From assembly GCA_023440825.1 (NCBI GenBank), contig JAEXRL010000026.1:155324-219323 (forward strand): 64,000 nucleotides of DNA, written 5' to 3'. The stretch's first letter is position 1. Each line of letters opens with the position of its first letter. This DNA comes from Pseudomonadota bacterium. GTDB lineage: Bacteria > Pseudomonadota > Gammaproteobacteria > Burkholderiales > Burkholderiaceae_B. Below the pieces are notes generated by a model. It was not told where the DNA came from and ran no database searches. It saw nothing but the letters and a program-made list of their open reading frames with translations. The translations under genes and the position numbers were made by a program. This document shows, piece by piece, positions 25,335 through 32,424 of the stretch.

Positions 25335-26300
25335 TCAACGATCTGGTCTACCACTTGTCCCGCGACTAGATCTAGTGTGTTTAAGTGTGGCACCTTGTCC
25401 GAACCAGGCAGAGTCTAAACGGTAGTCACTGTTACGGGCTCGACGCTCATGATCCACAAACTCTGTCACAGAGTTAAGTAACCCCAATGCTGTACCTTTG
25501 GCTGATCCCAACTCTGCACCACGGCCCTTATCGTTATAGATGCTAAGCGTCTTGCGCATAGCATGTTCATTCGTTGTGCGAGTGATATCTTGCTTGCTTC
25601 CCGAGAATAGCTGCCGGAAGAACTGCTCGGCTTCCGAGTGCTTCACTTTGCGCTCACTCAACTGCTTCATGCGGTACATAAAGCTATCTCAACTAGAGAC
25701 AGAAATCCCTAATTGCTGTATTACAGCTTGAGCATCAAAGGCTGTGCTGTGCGGGACTTTAACGGCCCCTTTGTTATCGTCCAGTGCAACGGCTAACGTG
25801 TTATTGCAGACTACGCGAATTGCTGTAAATTGTGCGGTGGTCGCCAGTGTGCCATCACAGGCTGTGGCTAACAGGACATAGGCGTTGGTAACATCATTGC
25901 CTTGCACGGTGGCAGAGTGCCCGGTCCGCGCTAACGCCCATACCTTTTTACCGCCTTTTAATACACCGGTAGTTTCCAACTGAAAACCCGACACTTCGGT
26001 GAGATCTCGGTAAAACTCCAGAGTCTCGCGAGGCTGTACGACCTGATAGCATTGGCTGACTACAGATAGCGGTGTGTCGGTATCAGAGCGGTACAAGACT
26101 TTATTCTGCGGAAAAGTAATCAAACGGCTTTGGGTGTCATCAACCGTATCTATAAACTGCACTGGCGCCTCTTTAATGCTCCAGTCCATACCGGCTTGCT
26201 GCTGCCAGACTTCAATAGGTTGATTGGCTGATAATTCATTACCTAAACCATGCCAAGGCGTTTGGCCTCCATAAGCCATCTGTTCAACGTGATGTAACAT
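25335..26300 (-). pseudogene. DUF932 (phage/plasmid-related) gene with an internal TGA and 3' frameshift
   Basis: From ATG 26300 the frame reads MLHHVEQMAYGGQTPWHGLG, the standard start of DUF932 proteins (about 300-350 residues) carried by plasmids, phages and islands. At 25689-25691 a TGA interrupts it, but the same frame continues as DSFMYRMKQLSERKVKH and on through the conserved C-terminal part (TEFVDHERRARNSDYRLDSAWFG). Homologues have an aromatic residue, usually Trp, near the TGA. At the very end, the alternative frame gives a better C-terminus (TLDLVAGQVVDQI), indicating a second lesion near 25375. It is probably inactive. Confidence 0.75.
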
Positions 26301-26323
26301 TGTGACTCTCTTGTAGGTGTTAG

Positions 26324-26698
26324 TTAGGTCGCTTGAAATGAGTGATGGCAACGTAAACAATGGTAGTTGTTTAAGATGGTGTCATTAATCACTTGCCCAA
26401 AAACAGCACCGGTAGCGCAGCCTATTGCTCCACCGACGAGGGCTCCGAGTACGGATGCTGAGATACGGGTAAGAGGAGGTGTAGTAGAGGTAAAGCGAAA
26501 AGCCAGTGCAGCACCACTGCTGGCTCCCTGGGCTGCGCTAGATAAGCTGCTGACCATCCCAAGTCCAGCACCTAGCGTACCGCCGAGTTTTTGAGCATGG
26601 TTTTTGGTGTGAATAGAAGAAGAACCGCAGGCTGGGCAGCGGATAGGCGGCTTGGCCTGATGAGCACGTTGCTCATCGGTAGTGAACGATTCAGACAT
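26324..26698 (-). CDS. Zinc-ribbon, glycine-zipper protein of unknown function
   Basis: Starting at ATG 26698 (MSESFTTDEQRAHQ), with AAGGAT just before it, the product has 124 residues. Two CxxC pairs, IRCPACGSSSIH near the start and NYHCLRCHHSF at the end, would form a zinc ribbon. Between them are glycine/alanine-rich segments (LGGTLGAGLGMVSSLSSAAQ, GALVGGAIGCATGAVFGQVI) resembling a glycine zipper that can insert into membranes. Such genes accompany DUF932 genes on mobile elements. No function is known. Confidence 0.6.
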   Translation of the reverse strand: MSESFTTDEQRAHQAKPPIRCPACGSSSIHTKNHAQKLGGTLGAGLGMVSSLSSAAQGASSGAALAFRFTSTTPPLTRISASVLGALVGGAIGCATGAVFGQVINDTILNNYHCLRCHHSFQAT

Positions 26699-26877
26699 AG
26701 AGAATCCTTGATGTAGGTAGACGGCATACATGAGCAAGCCTTTGCTTGCTCTCATCAAGGTGATATATGTCTGAATTTTTTTTGAATACAGTATTTTGCC
26801 TGTTGTTTTAAGCGGTGTAGTGCAGGAAATAAATTGCTATGGCTTACTCAAAAATGAAAGAAGGTTTCTCCAGTGTT

Positions 26878-26924
26878 CAGAAAACGGTGGTTTTGTGGAC
26901 ACTCTGCAATGCGATATTTTCTGA
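26878..26924. promoter_or_regulatory. Inverted repeat upstream of the serine recombinase, possible res subsite
   Basis: Perfect 8-base arms TCAGAAAA/TTTTCTGA, 31 bases apart, lie within 110 bases of the recombinase start. Resolvases of the Tn3 type act on a res region at this position. The TCAGAAAACGG arm also resembles part of Tn21-type transposon ends, so it may instead be a decayed transposon end. Confidence 0.35.
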
Positions 26925-26986
26925 TCGCCATTGCCATCATTGAGTGTTAAGATATCCGTCAATTTTTCAATGTCCTGGATGCGTCC

Positions 26987-27559
26987 ATGAATCAACGTAT
27001 AGGATACGCGCGCGTATCGACGGATGATCAGCATCTAGACCTGCAGCGCGACGCGCTCCAGCAGGCTGGCTGCTACGTGATCTACGAAGAAGCGGCCAGT
27101 GGGAAGAATACAGAACGGCCGGAGCTTGAACAGTGCCGTAAGGCTCTGCGGGCAGGGGATACGCTGGTGGTATGGCGGCTGGATCGTCTTGGTCGCAGTT
27201 TACCCGACTTGGTGCAGATCATCGCTGACCTTGAACAGCGAGGCATCGGCTTCGAAAGTTTGGCAGAGAAGATTGAGACGGGCAGCGCGGCGGGCAAGTT
27301 GGTTTTTCATGTGTTTGCGGCGTTGGCTGAATTCGAGCGTGGCCTGATCAGAGAGCGCACTCAAGCCGGGCTGGCCGCAGCTCGTGCCCGAGGCCGGGCA
27401 GGTGGTCGCAAACCAAAGCTGGACGCAAAACAGATACGCCAGATCAAGGCATTGCTTCGCGACCCAAACACTAGCGTTACCGAAGTGGCCCGTGACTATG
27501 GCGTGTCGAGAACAACCATTTATAAGCATTGCGGCGTCGTACAACCGCGCCATCAATAA
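26987..27559 (+). CDS. Serine recombinase (resolvase/invertase family)
   Basis: The 190-residue protein starts MNQRIGYARVSTDDQ, with the catalytic Ser in ARVSTDD at about residue 11. The resolvase core includes WRLDRLGRSLPDL and the FAALAEFERGLIRERT helix, and the C-terminal helix-turn-helix is SVTEVARDYGVSRTTIYKH. It would resolve cointegrates or invert DNA at sites probably just upstream. It is separated from the mod gene by only 19 bases and shares its higher GC character, so it appears to have travelled with the restriction-modification block, possibly from a Tn3-family transposon whose transposase is missing. Confidence 0.88.
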   Translation: MNQRIGYARVSTDDQHLDLQRDALQQAGCYVIYEEAASGKNTERPELEQCRKALRAGDTLVVWRLDRLGRSLPDLVQIIADLEQRGIGFESLAEKIETGSAAGKLVFHVFAALAEFERGLIRERTQAGLAAARARGRAGGRKPKLDAKQIRQIKALLRDPNTSVTEVARDYGVSRTTIYKHCGVVQPRHQ

Positions 27560-27578
27560 CGAAGAGAGAAGTAATTCC

Positions 27579-29699
27579 GTGTCCAGACTGACAGATTTGA
27601 TTGCCAAGGCAAAAGCCAAAGATTCGGCCCTGGGGGCTGAATTGGATCGAGAATTCAAGATTCTGTCTTCGCGTCTTCCCTTTGGCCTGAATTTCGAACG
27701 ACATAGCCCTGAAGCGGTAGAACTGCCGCTGCGTCCGATACGCAAGGGTGACAAGGTACGCGTATTGCCGGAGCGTGGCTCCACCAAGAAAGGCGATCAG
27801 CGGCTATGGCAGGTGAAGAGCATCCAAAGAGCTAAGAGGTTCGCTGTTTTGGAGTTACTGGGTGCCGAAGAGAGCGAAACGCAAACCGTGGCGCTGGATG
27901 ACTTGGTGGTGGTAGCCGAGTTCCGCGACACCATCTATCCAGGGCTAGTCAGTACGGGCAAGGTACAGCGTGGGGGAGACAAGCCATGCCATACAGTCAT
28001 TAATGGTGAAAACTACCATGCTCTTAAAGCCCTAACCTACACCCATCGCGGCAAAGTGGATGCGATCTATATCGACCCACCCTACAACACCGGGGCAAAA
28101 GACTGGAAATACAACAACGATTACGTAGAGGGTGATGACCAGTATCGCCACAGCAAATGGCTGGCAATGATGGAGCGACGTTTATTGGTGGCTAAAGAGT
28201 TGTTGAACCCTGCTAACTCGGTGCTGATCGTCACCATTGATGAAAAAGAATATTTGCGGCTCGGGATGTTGCTGGAGCAACTTTTTCCAGAAGCGCGGAT
28301 TCAAATGGTAAGCAGTGTTATAAGCCCGAAAGGGTCAGCACGACGTGGATTGTTTTCACGGGCTGACGAATATATATATTTCTTGTTATTTGGTGACGCT
28401 TATGTGAGCGCATCCACCACAGACATGTTGCGTGAAGCGGCTTCTAATAGTGCGCCAGTCCGCTGGAAATCTTTGTTAAGATCAGCAGGAAATGGACTCC
28501 GAACAGCGCGACCTAACCTATTCTATCCTCTAATATTTGATGAGAATGACGGCTCATTTATTGACGCCGGCGATGTTCTTCCGATTAATGTCAGACGAGA
28601 GTCGGTCAATACGCCTCTCGGTACAGTTTTGGTCTGGCCGCTAGGCGCAGATGGGCGTGAACTCACATGGTCCCTGAGTAGGGAAACCATGCTTGCCAAC
28701 CGAAAGAAAGGATATGTACGTTTTGGACCATGGGACGGCAACAGTCGCACTCCATATTATTTGACTAGCGGGCAGATAAAAGCCATCGAGAATGGAAGTG
28801 GTCAGTATACTGTTCTTGGCAAAGATGAAGACGGGGCATTGATGCTGGCATTTGGGGATGCGGGACGTCAATACCAACCGCTTACTGTTTGGAATCGTGT
28901 TTCTCATTCCGCTACAGAGCACGGCACAGGCGTTGTGAAGGCACTGCTTCCAGGTAGAACCTTTCCTTTTCCAAAGTCACTTTATGCAGTCGAAGACTCC
29001 CTTCGTTTCTTCGTGAAAGATAAGCCGACAGCCGTAATTGTGGATTTTTTTTCTGGCTCAGGAACCACGGCCCATGCGGTTATGCGCCTCAACAAGCAAG
29101 ATGGTGGGCAGCGCCAATGTATCAGCGTGACTAACAACGAAGTTGCCGCCGATGAACAGAAAAAGTTGCGCGAAGCGGGCTTGCGCCCCGGCGATGCCGA
29201 GTGGGAGAAAATCGGTATCTGCGATTACATCACCAAACCCCGAGTCGCCGCAGCTATTACCGGCAAGACACCAGACGGCGAACCAATCAAGGGTGGTTAC
29301 AAGTTCACGGATGAGTTTCCCATGGCCGATGGCTTCGAGGAAAACGCCGAGTTTTTCACCCTGACCTATGAAACCCCATTATCGGTTAGCCACAACCTAG
29401 CGTTTAGCCGAGTTGCGCCATTATTGTGGTTGCGCGCTGGAGCGCGAGGAAGTCGTATTAACAAGCTGCCCGCCGATGGCTGGGCGGTGGCCGATGCCTA
29501 TGCGCTGCTAAACAACGTGGATGCAGCTACACCCTTTATCGAGGCACTGGCCCAGGTGGATGGGGTACGCATTGCCTATATCGTTACCGACGATGACCGC
29601 CGCTTCCAAGCAATTGCCAAGCGGTTGCCCGATGGCGTTGAGCCGGTGCGCCTGTACGAGTCATATCTCACCAACTTCAGCTTTACCAACGGAGAATAA
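27579..29699 (+). CDS. mod: Type III restriction-modification DNA methyltransferase (Mod)
   Basis: The start chosen is GTG 27579 (VSRLTDLIAKAKAKDSALG); the open frame runs upstream into the recombinase gene in a different frame. The 706-residue protein has the beta-class N6-adenine methyltransferase order: catalytic DPPYNTG at residues 166-172, then the S-adenosylmethionine motif DFFSGSGTT from residue 489. The central target-recognition part (about 28,300-29,040) is clearly more AT-rich than its flanks, a sign of exchange of this domain. Mod sets the recognition sequence and protects host DNA, and pairs with Res three bases downstream. A T8 run (29045-29052) lies in the FxGxG motif. Confidence 0.93.
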   Translation: MSRLTDLIAKAKAKDSALGAELDREFKILSSRLPFGLNFERHSPEAVELPLRPIRKGDKVRVLPERGSTKKGDQRLWQVKSIQRAKRFAVLELLGAEESETQTVALDDLVVVAEFRDTIYPGLVSTGKVQRGGDKPCHTVINGENYHALKALTYTHRGKVDAIYIDPPYNTGAKDWKYNNDYVEGDDQYRHSKWLAMMERRLLVAKELLNPANSVLIVTIDEKEYLRLGMLLEQLFPEARIQMVSSVISPKGSARRGLFSRADEYIYFLLFGDAYVSASTTDMLREAASNSAPVRWKSLLRSAGNGLRTARPNLFYPLIFDENDGSFIDAGDVLPINVRRESVNTPLGTVLVWPLGADGRELTWSLSRETMLANRKKGYVRFGPWDGNSRTPYYLTSGQIKAIENGSGQYTVLGKDEDGALMLAFGDAGRQYQPLTVWNRVSHSATEHGTGVVKALLPGRTFPFPKSLYAVEDSLRFFVKDKPTAVIVDFFSGSGTTAHAVMRLNKQDGGQRQCISVTNNEVAADEQKKLREAGLRPGDAEWEKIGICDYITKPRVAAAITGKTPDGEPIKGGYKFTDEFPMADGFEENAEFFTLTYETPLSVSHNLAFSRVAPLLWLRAGARGSRINKLPADGWAVADAYALLNNVDAATPFIEALAQVDGVRIAYIVTDDDRRFQAIAKRLPDGVEPVRLYESYLTNFSFTNGE

Positions 29700-29702
29700 C
29701 GG

Positions 29703-32303
29703 ATGAAGTTCACGCTCAAAGACTATCAGCGCGACGCCGTCCGCGACTCCTTGAATAACCTGGGCAAGGCCCGTCGCCTTTGGCACAGTGAAACCGACAG
29801 GACGGCATTCTCACTTACTGCGGTAACCGGTGCAGGTAAAACGGTAATGGCTGCGGCCACGTTCGAGGCGCTGTTTCACGGTGACGATGAGTTCAGCTTT
29901 GATGCCGATCCTGGCGCTGTGGTGATCTGGTTCAGCGATGACCCGTCGTTGAATGAGCAGACGCGCTTTCGCTTCATCGAGGCCAGTGACCGTATCAACT
30001 ACACCGACCTGGTGGTGGTAGAAAACACCTTCAACAGGCCGAAGTTCCAGGCCGGGAAAATCTACTTTCTCAATACTCAGAAGCTCAGCAAGAACAGCCT
30101 GCTGGTGCGTGGTCATGATCCCGAGGAAATGGCAGCCAAGGTGGATGGCACTTTTCCCAACATGCGCCCCGATCTCCGTGCGTACACCATTTGGGACACC
30201 ATACAGAACACCATTGAAGACCCCGATTTGACGCTCTATCTGGTGCTGGATGAGGCGCACCGTGGCATGGGCGCACAGACAGCCGCCAGTCAGAACGCCA
30301 AGAGCACCATCGTTCAGCGGTTGATCAATGGCGTAGGCAGTGTACCTGGCATTCCAGCGGTATGGGGTATCTCGGCCACTGTGGAGCGATTCAACAAGGC
30401 GATTGAGTCAGCAGGCAAGCACATCAAGCTGCCCAATGTGGAAGTTGATGCCTCCAAGGTGCAAGAGTCCGGCCTTATCAAAGACACCATCCTGCTGGAT
30501 ATACCGGACAATGTCGGTGACTTCGATACCGTTCTGGTACGTCGAGCAACGGACAAATTGAAAGAGTCCACAGCGGCCTGGGCAGCTTACTCCAAGCAAC
30601 AGCAGGAAGCCCATATTGTCGTGCCGTTGATGGTTTTGCAGGTTCCCAACACGCCTGATCCCGATGAGATCGGTCGGGCGCTGGATACCATTTTTGAGCG
30701 CTACCCTGAGTTGCCTTCTGCCAGTGTGGCGCATGTTTTTGGCGATCACACCACCCAACAGTTCGGCAACCGAGACGTGCCTTATATCGAGCCTCAGCGA
30801 GTCGAGGAGTCAACCTGGGTGCGGGTGTTGATTGCCAAAGATGCTATCAGCACAGGTTGGGATTGCCCGCGTGCCGAGGTCATGGTGTCTTTCCGTGCAG
30901 CCAAGGACAAGACCCACATTACACAGTTGTTGGGCCGTCTGGTGCGGTCGCCACTGGCTCGCCGTATCCCTGGGAATGACCGCTTGAATGCGGTGGACTG
31001 CTTGCTGCCTAAATTCAATCGCAAGGCTGTGGAGCAGGTGGTCGATGAGTTGACGACCGGCAGCGAGGCGGCAACGCCTGGGCGCGTGTTGATCGACTAC
31101 ATTGAGGTGCTGCCGAACCCTGCTGTTCCGCCTGCCGTATGGGAAGCGTTCGAAGCGTTGCCGTCACAAACGCGGCCGCAACGAGGCGCCAAGCCAGCAG
31201 TCAGGTTGACCGCGTTGGCGCATGAGTTGGCGTCCGACGATATTCTGCCCGGCGCAGGCAAGCTGGCACACGCCGAGATGCACGCCGCCTTGGATGCGTT
31301 TCAGGCCGACAACGACGCCAAGATCAAGGCCAAGCGGCAGTCTGTATTGGTTGTGGACGGCAAGACCGTGAAAGCAGACCTGTTGGGCCAGGGCCGGAGC
31401 CTGGAACAGTTTTGGGAAGATGCCGATGTGGCGGTGATAGACGATGCCTACCGCCGTGCGGCGCGTATCTTCAGCCCGGCGATTGCTCATTCTTATGTTG
31501 ATCATCTCGCCAGCCAGGAAGCCGACCGCGACGAAGACCCAGAGGGCTTTCTTGAGGCCATCATGGATGCTCGCGTAACCGTGGCGGGTTTGGGACTGGT
31601 GATGGAGGCGCAAGCTTATTTTGACGCCGAGGCCGATAAGCTGGCAAAGGACTGGCTGGCCAAGTATGGGGCGCAGATCAAGGCGCTAAGCGATGATCGA
31701 CGGGAGTCCTATAGGCAAATCATCGAAATGAGCGCGGAGCCGCAGGACGTGGGCTTGCTCAAGCCTGAAGCCCGCTATGAAGCGACCAAGGCTAATGAAA
31801 ACGGTAAGGTAAAAGAGCTTCCGATCTGGGATAGCCACTTGCTATGCGACGATGCCGGTAAGTACCCTGCTGAACTGAATGACTGGGAGCGGACGGTGGT
31901 CGAGACTGAATCGGCAAAGCCGGGGTTCTGTTTCTGGTATCGCAACCCACAGCAACCTGGGCAGGCGTCGCTGGGTATTGCCTATGAGAAATCGGGGCAG
32001 TACGGGATTGTTCGTCCCGACTTTCTGTTCTTCGCCACGCAGGGGGATGGCTCTCTTGCCGTCGATCTGGTTGATCCGCATGGTTTGCATTTGAGCGACG
32101 CGCTGGTCAAGCTGCAAGGCTTGGGCATGTACGCTGCCAACCATGCCGATGCCTATCGCCGGATCGAGTCCATTGCCCAAGTGAAGGGCAGCGACAAGCT
32201 GCGCGTGCTTGACTTGAAACGGCCGGAAGTGCGGGATGCGATTGCCGTGAGCCAGGATGCAGAGGCTCTGTTCAGCAGCGGGTTGGCAGATGATTACCAG
32301 TGA
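29703..32303 (+). CDS. res: Type III restriction enzyme helicase/endonuclease subunit (Res)
   Basis: The 866-residue protein has the superfamily 2 motor: Walker A VTGAGKTV at residues 41-48, DEAH at 183-186, and a C-terminal helicase part with TGWDCPRAEV and ITQLLGRLVRSP. The C-terminal nuclease region carries PDFLFF (772) and VDLVDPHG (787-794). The Lys of the textbook PD-(D/E)xK motif is not evident there; some Res relatives share this PH-type variant. It is almost certainly co-translated with mod, three bases upstream. It cuts DNA after ATP-driven communication between two unmethylated sites. Confidence 0.9.
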   Translation: MKFTLKDYQRDAVRDSLNNLGKARRLWHSETDRTAFSLTAVTGAGKTVMAAATFEALFHGDDEFSFDADPGAVVIWFSDDPSLNEQTRFRFIEASDRINYTDLVVVENTFNRPKFQAGKIYFLNTQKLSKNSLLVRGHDPEEMAAKVDGTFPNMRPDLRAYTIWDTIQNTIEDPDLTLYLVLDEAHRGMGAQTAASQNAKSTIVQRLINGVGSVPGIPAVWGISATVERFNKAIESAGKHIKLPNVEVDASKVQESGLIKDTILLDIPDNVGDFDTVLVRRATDKLKESTAAWAAYSKQQQEAHIVVPLMVLQVPNTPDPDEIGRALDTIFERYPELPSASVAHVFGDHTTQQFGNRDVPYIEPQRVEESTWVRVLIAKDAISTGWDCPRAEVMVSFRAAKDKTHITQLLGRLVRSPLARRIPGNDRLNAVDCLLPKFNRKAVEQVVDELTTGSEAATPGRVLIDYIEVLPNPAVPPAVWEAFEALPSQTRPQRGAKPAVRLTALAHELASDDILPGAGKLAHAEMHAALDAFQADNDAKIKAKRQSVLVVDGKTVKADLLGQGRSLEQFWEDADVAVIDDAYRRAARIFSPAIAHSYVDHLASQEADRDEDPEGFLEAIMDARVTVAGLGLVMEAQAYFDAEADKLAKDWLAKYGAQIKALSDDRRESYRQIIEMSAEPQDVGLLKPEARYEATKANENGKVKELPIWDSHLLCDDAGKYPAELNDWERTVVETESAKPGFCFWYRNPQQPGQASLGIAYEKSGQYGIVRPDFLFFATQGDGSLAVDLVDPHGLHLSDALVKLQGLGMYAANHADAYRRIESIAQVKGSDKLRVLDLKRPEVRDAIAVSQDAEALFSSGLADDYQ

Positions 32304-32316
32304 CCGTCTAAGCGCA

Positions 32317-32424
32317 ATGACGAATCAGCATATTCGAAATGGATCGATTAACGAAGTTATCTATGATCCAAATACCGCGCAACTGGCATGCTACGCGCGG
32401 ACTCACTATAAGGATGAACTATGA
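32317..32424 (+). CDS. 35-codon ORF coupled to the PHP-ATPase gene; unknown
   Basis: An ATG 13 bases after the res stop opens a 35-codon frame (begins MTNQHIRNGSINEVIYDP, ends THYKDEL). Its TGA overlaps the ATG of the PHP-ATPase gene by four bases (ATGA at 32421-32424). The segment NEVIYDPNTAQLACYAR could form a small beta-hairpin. There is only a weak ribosome site. It may be a real micro-protein of the system, a translational coupler, or chance; the perfect junction favours one of the first two. Confidence 0.4.
   Translation: MTNQHIRNGSINEVIYDPNTAQLACYARTHYKDEL

Noticed and set aside
27384..27578. Upstream extension of Mod into the recombinase gene
   Set aside because: The extra codons overlap conserved recombinase sequence in another frame; the GTG at 27579 restores the normal Mod N-terminus and has a ribosome site.
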